Source: Flavipsychrobacter stenotrophus
GTDB taxonomy: Bacteria > Bacteroidota > Bacteroidia > Chitinophagales > Chitinophagaceae
Reading direction: 5' to 3'
Assembly (NCBI GenBank): GCA_947371715.1
Contig: CANBQQ010000094.1
Location: 1-9,195, forward strand
Length of the DNA stretch: 9,195 bases
Positions within the stretch are counted from its first letter, which is position 1. Each line of letters begins with the position of its first letter. Positions 1 through 6,028 of the stretch are shown in pieces. The notes under the pieces were generated by a model, which was not told the origin of the DNA, searched no databases, and saw only the letters and a program-made list of their open reading frames with translations. The translations under genes and the position numbers were made by a program.

Positions 1-1
1 G

Positions 2-481
2 CGTATCACGGATCATTGCAACGAGATCGGGATCATCACGGCCGTAGATCCAAAGAAGAAGAACTTCCTTTCTTATAAGAATGTTACCCTCTTTAAGCCC
101 AACCTGAAAGAAGTGCGCGAGGGGTTGAATATGCCATTAGAAAATACCGGTCTCAATGAATTGAATGCGGTGCATAAGAAACTCAACGAAGTGCTGGATC
201 ACAAGATCACCTTTATCACCTTATCTGAAAAAGGGGTATTTTATAACGACAGCCACACCTCAGGTATCATACCATCGCACATCCGCGATATAGCCGATGT
301 GTCAGGAGCAGGCGATACAGTTATAGCCACGGCTGCAATGGTCTATGCCCTCACAAAGAATGTCCACCTGATGGCAGAAGTTTCCAACCTCGCCGGCGGC
401 TTGGTATGTGAAGATGTTGGAGTAGTATCCATCAAAAAAGATAAGTTGCTTAAGGAAAGTGAGTTGGTATTGTGTAAATAG
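2..481 (+). CDS. PfkB-family sugar kinase, C-terminal half; likely D-glycero-beta-D-manno-heptose-7-phosphate kinase (5'-truncated)
   Basis: The frame is open from base 2 to the TAG at 479-481 and gives 159 residues with no true start, so the N-terminus lies outside the window. The GTG at 113 is an internal codon. PfkB signatures are visible: VDPKKKN at fragment residues 15-21, FKPNLKEV at 31-38, FITLSEKGVF at 71-80, and the catalytic anion-hole motif DVSGAGDT at 99-106, where D105 would be the base. These blocks line up from memory with the kinase half of E. coli HldE (IDPKG, TPNLSE, LTLSEQG, DVTGAGDT), an enzyme that phosphorylates heptose-7-phosphate at O-1 on the way to ADP-heptose for LPS. 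The protein ends soon after the kinase fold, so there is no fused cytidylyltransferase half. PfkB membership is firm; the heptose substrate is probable, since another sugar kinase of this superfamily remains possible. Confidence 0.82.
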   Translation, partial: RITDHCNEIGIITAVDPKKKNFLSYKNVTLFKPNLKEVREGLNMPLENTGLNELNAVHKKLNEVLDHKITFITLSEKGVFYNDSHTSGIIPSHIRDIADVSGAGDTVIATAAMVYALTKNVHLMAEVSNLAGGLVCEDVGVVSIKKDKLLKESELVLCK

Positions 482-941
482 GAGTAGTCGTTGATCCCTG
501 CGAGAAGTTATTCGGGTTGCCCCGCAATCATCATCCAATCACAAAAAATAAAAGCGGTTGGTCATTGCGAGCCCTTCGCGAAGCAATCTTACACTTGGAC
601 GTATTCGTTTTGACGTGATAGAGCAATCCCTTGTGGTTGCCGTATCATGCGGACGTGTTCGTTTTGTACCCGGTCGCGAGAGTTAGCGTAGCGCTCTTGT
701 GACGACATAGTTTGATGGGTCTCTGACCGTAAGTATTCGAAAAGAGTCAAGCAACTCGTGATTTGTCCCGTAGGGACTACCTGTTTGTAGCAAAAAACAA
801 CAAAAAATGGACATTGCCCCGTCACGGGTTACCCTTATCTAAGCACATTAACAACTTTTCGAACATTTCTGGTCTCTGACCCGAACATCAGGACGTATTC
901 GTTTTGTACAATGCCACTCAAAACAACCAAATCCCCATAAC
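482..941. repeat. Gene-free mosaic of short dispersed repeats
   Basis: I find no convincing gene here. A near-palindromic unit starting GTCATTGCGAG and ending GAAGCAATCTT lies at 561-590 (ATTGC/GCAAT arms, inner TTCGCGAA). GGACGTATTCGTTTTG occurs at 597-612 and 891-906, with a one-base variant (GTG for GTA) at 651-666; the second and third copies also share a following TAC. GGTCTCTGACC occurs at 718-728 and 871-881. A small palindrome GTCCC-GTA-GGGAC lies at 765-777. Units of this look recur in intergenic DNA of Bacteroidota as I remember it, but I cannot search to confirm. The patchwork suggests nested or decayed interspersed repeats rather than one intact element. Confidence 0.6.
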
Positions 942-973
942 AAAAAAAGGATGTCCACCCGGACATCCCTTTT
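942..973 (-). terminator. Rho-independent terminator of the sigma/anti-sigma operon, probably bidirectional
   Basis: An 8-bp perfect stem, GGATGTCC (949-956) and GGACATCC (961-968), encloses a 4-base loop. Read on the minus strand, it is followed by seven T's (complement of 942-948), about 20 bases after the TAA of the 942-residue gene. On the plus strand a shorter T run (970-973) follows, so it may also stop transcripts coming from the left. Confidence 0.88.
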
Positions 974-992
974 CTACATAACAGATCATTGT

Positions 993-3821
993 TTATTTCG
1001 ATAGTCTGTATCCAAGTGTCAGCCTGAAATAGCTTGTCGATAATCCCTTATTCACATCATAGCCACCCTGTATATTCGTCTTTGTTGGGGCTTTTGTCCA
1101 TAGGGCATCTATCAGCCATCTTTTCCTTATCTCATAGCTCACACCTAGCATATACCCCAGTCTGAACAATCCACCGCTCTGTGCAGGGTACAACGGACCG
1201 GAATAGCTATTGATGTTATTGCCCGCATACTGTAATACAGAACTTATAGGTGCTGGTGCGGTAGGGTAAATGGTGAATGACGTATCATTCCTTACTATAG
1301 GTCTGCTGGTGTAAGTATGTTCCAGCACTTGTATGTACTTGCTGTAGTTAAGGCTAACACCACCATAAACAGACAGCTTATTATTGATAGCATACTTCAG
1401 AGTTATCGGCAATTCAAACTCCATATAATTGCCGCCGGTAGCATATGATTTTACAATAGAATCATGGGTCTCATGGTAAGCAACATTTATCCTCAGCAGG
1501 TATCCTGTTGTCTGGTTGTTTTGTATCACGGGTATCAGGAAGCTGTCTACATTCGTTACAGTACCATTAGGGTCGGTCCTGTAAAATGTTTGCGTTCCGC
1601 TCAATCCGTTAGTCCTTGCTATAGACGACTTGATTGAAGGCTGTGCCATTATCGAGAACTTAGATGTTATCTGGCGTTCAATGAACGGAGCGATGACAAA
1701 CTTTCTCGAAGCATCACTGGTAACACCACCTTCATAACCCACCTTTACACCATATGTAAATCCACCAAACTTGTGCTTCTGGGCGGGTGAGTCAACACCC
1801 GCTGTAGCAGCGGCAGGTATCGGTAACGGAGCCGTTTCTGTTGGCTTTATAGACGGGGTCTGAGCATCTTTAAATGTACTCATCACTTTTTGTGTTTCCG
1901 GTGCTACCTGTGGTTTTGTTTGCGCTACTGCGGTTGACTCCGGTAGTTTGTTAGCCGAAGCTGTTGCGCTCAGTATATTTGTTGGTTCAGGCTTGTTATT
2001 GTTTTTGTGTTTTTTATTGTTCTGTACCAGTGCTGTATTGGTAGTGGTCGGGGTTGTTGTAGTTGTCTTCTTTTTATTCTTGGTAACCTTGGCTACCGGT
2101 TCTTCACTATTTGTTGCGGCAGTATGTTTTGTCTTCTTTGCAACCGGGCTATTTACATCCTTCTTTACTACAGCGCTTGTAGTTGTTGATGCGTCTTTAG
2201 AAGCAATAGTCGTTGCTCCTGGTTGCGTGCCGGCAACTGCAGTAGTAGCCGCTACGTGCTTGCCGCCATGCTTCCTTTTATTGTTAACCGACGGGGTAGG
2301 TTTTACCGCTGCTACTTCATTACTGTTTACAACTTTCTTGCCCGATGCAAGTTGTGCAACGGTAGCGGTAGTCGTAGCTTTATGTTGAGTTGTTTTGTGC
2401 TCATGCTTAGTTACTATGTCGGTAGGCTTCGTAGCTACTTTGCTTTGCTTAACAGATGCGGTGGTTGAAGTTTTGGCTACTGTCTTAACGGCAGGCACGG
2501 TTGCAGCAACTACTGGTTTTGTTTCAGTTGTTGTTGTAACTTTCTTCTTGGCTATTTTCTTAGCAGGTACATTAACTGCCACAACATCTGCAGGCTTCGC
2601 AACAGTTGTTTTTACGACTGCTTTCTTTACAGGGGGCATAGTCGCAGTGCTTGCGGTAGTTTGCGCAGTTTTGGTAGCTACTGAAGTTATATTCTGTACT
2701 GGCTTAACTGATGCAGTCACTGCATCAGTTGTTCTTGTTGCAGGTTCCGCGTTCAAGGTTTTTTGCTCAGTCTTGATCGGTTTATCAACTGCTGTAGTTT
2801 TTGCTGTCGTAGCTACTGTATTAGTCCTTGCAGCTGGCTTTGTTGTATTTGGCGTATGGGCAATTGCACGTACAGTACCACCGTTGTTAGTAATAGAGTA
2901 GGGGTTGTTGTTCGATCCGCTATTGCCTCTGCGACCGTTTCTCTTACGTGGGGTAGTAGCAACTTCCTGGTTCGATGTTGAGCTTGGAGTTGGCAAAGCT
3001 GACCGCTTGTCTGCTGATTGTTTTGTTGGTGAACTTGTTATGCCGGTTCTATTGGCAAAATGACTGCCGGCTACAACAGGACGGCCCTCATAACTTGCAG
3101 ATGCCGCATAGGTATTACGCGGTGCAGGTTCATTGTTCTCCATCCCTGGCTTTCTGCCATACGTTACGTTGTCTTCTTCGCTTTCCTCTGCTGTGTTGTA
3201 AGTGGTATTGTTGTATGCCGGTTCTGTTTCTGCTACTACAATATTATTACGGTTCTTGTTGTTGGTAACATATCTTATTGGTGCATGCTCGGTACCTGGT
3301 GTTGGTTCTACATTCGCCATCGCAACTGCGGTATTGTCCAGTAGGTCGGTCTTCGTAGTTCTGTTGGCCGATCCCGTTACATTATTGTTGTTGATGGCTA
3401 CATTATTACTTTGAGGTTGCTCATTACCTGAACTATTATTGGTACTGTTTATATCATCCGTGTGTTTTACATGTTTTTTGTGCGTAATTGATGGTGTTGA
3501 TGTGTTGCTCCCGGCAGATGTGTTACCCGGAGTTGTTGCCTGTTTTTCTACAGGCGGCTGTTGAATTGATGCGATGCCGGAAGTCTCCGCAACATCAGGT
3601 GTTGTACCCGAATGTCCGTTCATCTTCCAGGCGAAGAGAGAACCAAAAAGGCCTACCCCGCACAACATCACAAAAAACCATCTCCACGCAAAGGGCCGTT
3701 TTTTCTTATCATTGTCTAACCTCCGTTCCAGAGCATCCCACACATCGGGAGGCGGTACCTCAGTGTACCCACCAAGGCCTTCTCTGAAGAGGTTATCAAT
3801 ATTGTTTACATCTTGTTTCAT
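993..3821 (-). CDS. Dual-membrane-spanning anti-sigma-like protein: cytoplasmic N-terminus, one TM helix, long disordered linker, C-terminal outer-membrane beta-barrel
   Basis: The 942 residues fall into four parts. Residues 1-46 are a charged cytoplasmic segment with the pattern DNLFREGL-GGY-PPPDVWDALERRL, the form I recall in Bacteroidota proteins encoded beside ECF sigma factors. Residues 47-65 form one hydrophobic helix preceded by basic residues (KKKRPFAWR), so the N-terminus should stay inside. Residues 66-681 are low-complexity: Asn/Ser/Thr-rich to about 300, then Lys/Thr/Ala/Val-rich and basic to about 620, with no Cys or Trp seen. Residues 682-942 show alternating aromatic/polar strands and a terminal FRLTLGYRLSK, typical of a small outer-membrane barrel. 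The ATG at 3821 has an AGGAA ribosome-binding site at 3827-3831 overlapping the sigma stop codon, so translation is probably coupled. The order sigma then membrane partner matches the Dma/Das pairs of Bacteroides. Anti-sigma activity is inferred from architecture and neighbour, not from a motif. Confidence 0.8.
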   Translation of the reverse strand: MKQDVNNIDNLFREGLGGYTEVPPPDVWDALERRLDNDKKKRPFAWRWFFVMLCGVGLFGSLFAWKMNGHSGTTPDVAETSGIASIQQPPVEKQATTPGNTSAGSNTSTPSITHKKHVKHTDDINSTNNSSGNEQPQSNNVAINNNNVTGSANRTTKTDLLDNTAVAMANVEPTPGTEHAPIRYVTNNKNRNNIVVAETEPAYNNTTYNTAEESEEDNVTYGRKPGMENNEPAPRNTYAASASYEGRPVVAGSHFANRTGITSSPTKQSADKRSALPTPSSTSNQEVATTPRKRNGRRGNSGSNNNPYSITNNGGTVRAIAHTPNTTKPAARTNTVATTAKTTAVDKPIKTEQKTLNAEPATRTTDAVTASVKPVQNITSVATKTAQTTASTATMPPVKKAVVKTTVAKPADVVAVNVPAKKIAKKKVTTTTETKPVVAATVPAVKTVAKTSTTASVKQSKVATKPTDIVTKHEHKTTQHKATTTATVAQLASGKKVVNSNEVAAVKPTPSVNNKRKHGGKHVAATTAVAGTQPGATTIASKDASTTTSAVVKKDVNSPVAKKTKHTAATNSEEPVAKVTKNKKKTTTTTPTTTNTALVQNNKKHKNNNKPEPTNILSATASANKLPESTAVAQTKPQVAPETQKVMSTFKDAQTPSIKPTETAPLPIPAAATAGVDSPAQKHKFGGFTYGVKVGYEGGVTSDASRKFVIAPFIERQITSKFSIMAQPSIKSSIARTNGLSGTQTFYRTDPNGTVTNVDSFLIPVIQNNQTTGYLLRINVAYHETHDSIVKSYATGGNYMEFELPITLKYAINNKLSVYGGVSLNYSKYIQVLEHTYTSRPIVRNDTSFTIYPTAPAPISSVLQYAGNNINSYSGPLYPAQSGGLFRLGYMLGVSYEIRKRWLIDALWTKAPTKTNIQGGYDVNKGLSTSYFRLTLGYRLSK
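1779..3626 (-). other. Low-complexity coding stretch: periplasmic linker of the 942-residue protein
   Basis: This segment encodes residues 66-681. It is dominated by ACN, GCN, GTN, AAR and AAY codons, and this bias creates several long open frames on the opposite strand. I see no regular tandem period, only recurring short words such as KTT, VAKP, VAATT and NNKK. The composition predicts an unfolded chain long enough to cross the periplasm. The strongly basic half (about residues 320-620) could contact peptidoglycan, teichoic-like or LPS phosphates, but that is speculation. Confidence 0.75.
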
Positions 3822-3829
3822 CGCTATTC

Positions 3830-4426
3830 CTATTGCTGCATTAATAAATTTATCTTGTCTTTCAATCTTCGCCTGGCATCATTCAAATACCATCGGCTGT
3901 TATTTTCTGTAATATCTAGTAGTCCTGCTATTTCTTTGTGCGGGTAGTTTTCGAACACAAATAAGTTGAAAACTGCCAGCTGCGCTTCAGGCAGCGTCTG
4001 TACTACCTGCATTAGCTCTTTGAATGAAAGATTACCCAGCGATCCGCTATCTGTATAGCCATCTTCCGGCTGCACTTCCTTTGTTATCTGGTCACTTTTC
4101 AGGTTCTTCCTTAAGTAGTCGGTAACCGTATTTACAACAATTCGCCTTATCCACCCTTCAAAAGCACCCTGAAAAGAGTATTGGTCGAGCTTGGTGAAAA
4201 TTTTATAGAACGAATCGTTGAGTATTTCTTTGGCCGCATCTTCATTGCCAAACATGTATCTTTTTATTATTCCATATGCTGCAGGAGAGTACAGGTCATA
4301 TAGTTTTTTCTGCGCACTTCTCGACTGGGCAATACACTCTTTCACCAGTACATAAAGGTCGTGCTGATCTGCAGCCACCTTTTCTGTTGCCTGTAAAGGA
4401 ATGTTTATATTTAATTGTCCGGTCAA
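3830..4426 (-). CDS. ECF-type RNA polymerase sigma factor
   Basis: The 198-residue protein has the two-domain ECF layout. Sigma region 2 spans about residues 36-107 (AQKKLYDLY, EDAAKEILNDSFYKIF, FEGWIRRIVVNTVTDYLRK), the part that binds core polymerase and the -10 element. Region 4 spans about 135-190 (LPEAQLAVFNLFVFENYPHKEIAGLL, then an NNSRWYLNDARRRLK recognition helix). The usual 20-30 residue acidic/polar linker joins them. There is no in-frame ATG before Met58, which is inside region 2, so a non-ATG start is needed: TTG at 4426 (used here), GTG at 4378 (residue 17) or GTG at 4345 (residue 28). The last would begin just before the conserved region and give 171 residues. An in-frame TAA lies a few codons upstream of the TTG. 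The gene stops 8 bases before the membrane partner, forming a sigma/anti-sigma operon. The exact start is uncertain. Confidence 0.93.
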   Translation of the reverse strand: MTGQLNINIPLQATEKVAADQHDLYVLVKECIAQSRSAQKKLYDLYSPAAYGIIKRYMFGNEDAAKEILNDSFYKIFTKLDQYSFQGAFEGWIRRIVVNTVTDYLRKNLKSDQITKEVQPEDGYTDSGSLGNLSFKELMQVVQTLPEAQLAVFNLFVFENYPHKEIAGLLDITENNSRWYLNDARRRLKDKINLLMQQ

Positions 4427-4472
4427 CGCCTGATATCTATTTTGTATGTTTTATTGCTAATCTATTCTGTCA

Positions 4473-4494
4473 GTACACTCTATGACGAGTGTAC
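4473..4494. promoter_or_regulatory. Perfect inverted repeat overlapping the sigma-operon promoter; operator or leader hairpin
   Basis: GTACACTC (4473-4480) and GAGTGTAC (4487-4494) are perfect 8-bp arms around TATGAC. It overlaps the proposed -10 (4484-4487) and start point, so it could be a repressor or activator site, or the 5' end of a leader hairpin. No matching regulator gene lies in the window. Confidence 0.4.
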
Positions 4495-4509
4495 GGGAGA
4501 AAATGTTAG
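4482..4509 (-). promoter_or_regulatory. Candidate ECF-type promoter of the sigma/anti-sigma operon
   Basis: On the minus strand this reads CTAACA-N16-CGTCAT. The TAAC (-35) is at 4505-4508 and the CGTC (-10) at 4484-4487, with 17 bases between. AAC at -35 and CGTC at -10 with 16-17 bp spacing is the classic layout of many ECF groups. Transcription would begin near 4477, about 50 bases before the TTG start. The same 12 bases at the same spacing occur facing the other way at 4588-4615, which is the main support. No Bacteroidota-type TTTG/TAnnTTTG promoter was found here. Confidence 0.45.
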
Positions 4510-4587
4510 GAAAGAGGGTAAATAATATTGACGCATGAGCGTTTTTTATCTTTCCATACCAAATGCGGCAATTATTTTTCTAAGTTA

Positions 4588-4615
4588 CTAACAATTGCAC
4601 TTATATGAACGTCAT
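4588..4615 (+). promoter_or_regulatory. Candidate ECF-type promoter facing the T9SS cargo gene
   Basis: CTAACA-N16-CGTCAT on the plus strand: TAAC at 4589-4592 and CGTC at 4610-4613, with 17 bases between, identical in 12 motif bases and spacing to the minus-strand copy at 4482-4509. It would start a transcript near 4620 with a leader of about 125 bases. The gene also has a closer housekeeping-type promoter, so this would be a second, conditional one. Confidence 0.42.
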
Positions 4616-4645
4616 TTATATCGGAGATAGTGTATTTCGTAATAA

Positions 4646-4695
4646 CAGAAAGAAGGCCTGATTTTGATTTAATACTACAATAACCGGTCTTTCTG
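4646..4695. promoter_or_regulatory. Inverted repeat between the two promoters of the T9SS cargo gene
   Basis: CAGAAAGA (4646-4653) and TCTTTCTG (4688-4695) are perfect 8-bp arms 34 bases apart. The right arm abuts the -33 box at 4696-4699. In a transcript from the ECF-like promoter it would be a leader hairpin; as DNA it could be a protein site. Evidence is modest. Confidence 0.25.
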
Positions 4696-4726
4696 ATTGC
4701 GCCAAACACCTATTTAAATACATTTG
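4696..4726 (+). promoter_or_regulatory. Bacteroidota housekeeping-type promoter of the T9SS cargo gene
   Basis: ATTG (4696-4699), 19 bases, then TACATTTG (4719-4726). This matches the phylum's TTTG-N19-TAnnTTTG consensus exactly at -7 and with one change at -33. The ATG follows 18 bases after the -7 box, leaving a short leader of roughly 12 bases. Confidence 0.65.
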
Positions 4727-4744
4727 TCATTCAAACATTCACCT

Positions 4745-5623
4745 ATGAAGAAACTTTGCCTGCTCATCATTTCAGCTTTCTCTTTGCTCTCCGCTGAGGC
4801 TCAAACAGTTACGTCGCTGGGACAAGATTTTAATGTTACCTGTGCTTCAGGTGGTACAGTTTACCCGCTCTACTGGTCTGAGTGGAATGTGATTCCCCCT
4901 ACAGCTGCCCTCGCATGGCAGTGCACCCAGTTGGGTGGACGCGCCGGCACTCCCGGCATGCAGTGTAACAGTTTTTTTAGTGGTATACATTATTTAGACA
5001 CTGCATGGTTGTTTACTCCTCGTCTCGATCTTACCGGTTTTACCGATAGCGTTTACCTTCGTTTTGATTCTCGCTACAACATTAGCGGCGCACGTATGCA
5101 GGTCCTCATCAATCACATGTACAACACGGGCAATCCTCCCGATACTACCACCTGGACGGACATGGATAGTGCAAGCCGGCTTAGCCCTGTTATTGGCCCC
5201 GATGATTCTGCAGGTTGGGTAACACACTACGTAAATCTTACTTCTTACAAGAATAGTCCGTTGTACGTTGCCTTCAGGTACGCATCTACGGCCACTACCG
5301 GCGGTTCATGGACTATCGACAACGTCTTCCTCACGCCATGGGGATTAAGCGTGGGCGATGAAGTCAAGAAGAACATTGCCCTTACCATTTTGGGCACAAG
5401 TACTACTGACAAGATCACCTTCTCATGCACCTTTACTACACCCGGCGACTATGATGTAGACATCTATGACAACCTCGGTAGACTAGTACATAAACAAACT
5501 ATTTATGCCACAGCCGGTACTCAATCTCAAACCCTTCGCAGCCTCGATATTCATAGTGGTATGTACTTCATAAAAGTAGGTAACTCCACCAGCTATGAAA
5601 TAGCAAAAACTATAGTAGAATGA
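4745..5623 (+). CDS. T9SS type A sorting-domain protein with an adhesin-like beta-sandwich domain
   Basis: The start chosen is the ATG at 4745. The frame is open from a TTG at 4724, but that codon lies inside the -7 promoter box, and only the ATG places the signal peptide (MKKLCLLIISAFSLLSAEAQ, cleavage near residue 20) at the N-terminus. Residues about 28-197 form a jelly-roll of the choice-of-anchor J / cleaved-adhesin kind: WLFTPRLDLTGF, VYLRFDSRY, WVTHYVNLTSY, VAFRYAST, WTIDNVFLTP. Residues about 212-292 are a T9SS C-terminal signal with YDVDIYDNLGRLV, SGMYFIKV and the end KTIVE. The product should cross the inner membrane by Sec and the outer membrane by T9SS, then be released or held at the surface. 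With only 292 residues and one domain, no enzyme activity is suggested. It is divergent from the sigma operon and carries the same ECF-like promoter motif. Confidence 0.88.
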   Translation: MKKLCLLIISAFSLLSAEAQTVTSLGQDFNVTCASGGTVYPLYWSEWNVIPPTAALAWQCTQLGGRAGTPGMQCNSFFSGIHYLDTAWLFTPRLDLTGFTDSVYLRFDSRYNISGARMQVLINHMYNTGNPPDTTTWTDMDSASRLSPVIGPDDSAGWVTHYVNLTSYKNSPLYVAFRYASTATTGGSWTIDNVFLTPWGLSVGDEVKKNIALTILGTSTTDKITFSCTFTTPGDYDVDIYDNLGRLVHKQTIYATAGTQSQTLRSLDIHSGMYFIKVGNSTSYEIAKTIVE

Positions 5624-5653
5624 TCGCTGTTGTCAATAGATTGACAACAGCGA
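5624..5653. terminator. Strong hairpin right after the T9SS cargo stop codon
   Basis: A 13-bp perfect stem, TCGCTGTTGTCAA (5624-5636) and TTGACAACAGCGA (5641-5653), has a TAGA loop and starts at the base after the TGA. No T run follows directly, so it may act as a 3'-end stabiliser together with the next hairpin. Confidence 0.7.
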
Positions 5654-5662
5654 GAGAGCCTC

Positions 5663-5681
5663 AAAAGCCGTTGCGCTTTTT
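5663..5681. terminator. Second, short bidirectional terminator hairpin
   Basis: AAAAGC (5663-5668) and GCTTTT (5675-5680) form a short stem followed by T's on either strand. It could finish plus-strand transcripts of the T9SS gene and minus-strand transcripts arriving from the right. The stem is weak. Confidence 0.45.
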
Positions 5682-5721
5682 GTAATAAAACACACCGCAT
5701 TTCCCTCTGTTGATATCTTTA

Positions 5722-5752
5722 TTTGCCGGAGACTTTATCATATATTAATTTG
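5722..5752 (+). promoter_or_regulatory. Promoter-like sequence with no downstream gene
   Basis: TTTG (5722-5725), 19 bases, then TTAATTTG (5745-5752), one base off TAnnTTTG. It overlaps a perfect inverted repeat, GCACTCG (5752-5758) and CGAGTGC (5766-5772). No plausible coding gene follows on this strand before the convergent DUF58 gene, so it is either chance in AT-rich DNA or the promoter of a small RNA. Confidence 0.25.
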
Positions 5753-5849
5753 CACTCGTTCAGGTCGAGTGCCTGTCTGCTCTTTGAAATATAGATCTTG
5801 TCAAATGAAACATTTAATGAAATCGTCAACACTCGTTCTGAAAAACCAG

Positions 5850-5945
5850 TCGGGCACGGTCGGGCATTGTGTTTTTTTGCAAGTAGTTGAATTTTAGTAA
5901 ATTATCAGATTTCTATGCCCGATTTATTTTTCATTTTCATCGGGT
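5850..5945. repeat. 95-bp direct repeat, copy 1
   Basis: It matches copy 2 (6029-6124) at a constant offset of 179 bases with no net gap and about 15 differences (roughly 84% identity by eye), mostly transitions. Ordered blocks are TCGGGCAC (5850), TCGGGCAT (5860), ATGCCCGAT (5915-5923) and ATCGGG (5939-5944). The third block can pair with any of the others, giving mutually exclusive hairpins. Confidence 0.8.
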
Positions 5946-6028
5946 ATTGCTTTCCTGACACCGAATGTGATGCTGAGCTGCGTCGAAGAGCGACATGTTC
6001 AGTGTTAGTGCTTTTTGAGATAAGCCCA
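5946..6028. other. Spacer between the two 95-bp repeats; carries a possible separate dispersed repeat
   Basis: No gene is seen. The stretch containing GATGCTGAGCTGCGTCGAAG (about 5968-5987) resembles a GCTGAG-TCGAAG repeat that I recall from many bacterial intergenic regions, including Bacteroidota. A small GTCG/CGAC hairpin lies within it. The family assignment is from memory only. Confidence 0.3.

Noticed and set aside
589..825. Minus-strand 78-codon open frame in the left spacer
   Set aside because: It consists of the repeated units themselves; it has no family features and no convincing start region.
1948..2901. Long plus-strand open frames rich in Val/Ala/Phe/Cys opposite the 942-residue gene (for example 1948-2388 and 2395-2901)
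   Set aside because: They are antisense images of the Lys/Thr/Ala/Val-rich linker codons, with no start signals and no sensible domains.
4531..4547. ACGC-ATGA-GCGT followed by six T's as a terminator
   Set aside because: The stem is only 4 bp and it lies between two divergent promoters where no transcript needs to end.
4724..4744. Upstream TTG as the start of the T9SS cargo gene
   Set aside because: It lies inside the TACATTTG promoter box and would put seven extra residues before a clean signal peptide.
5805..5897. 30-codon plus-strand frame beginning MKHLMKSSTLVLK
   Set aside because: It runs into repeat copy 1, has no hydrophobic or conserved pattern and no ribosome site; it is too short to support as a gene.
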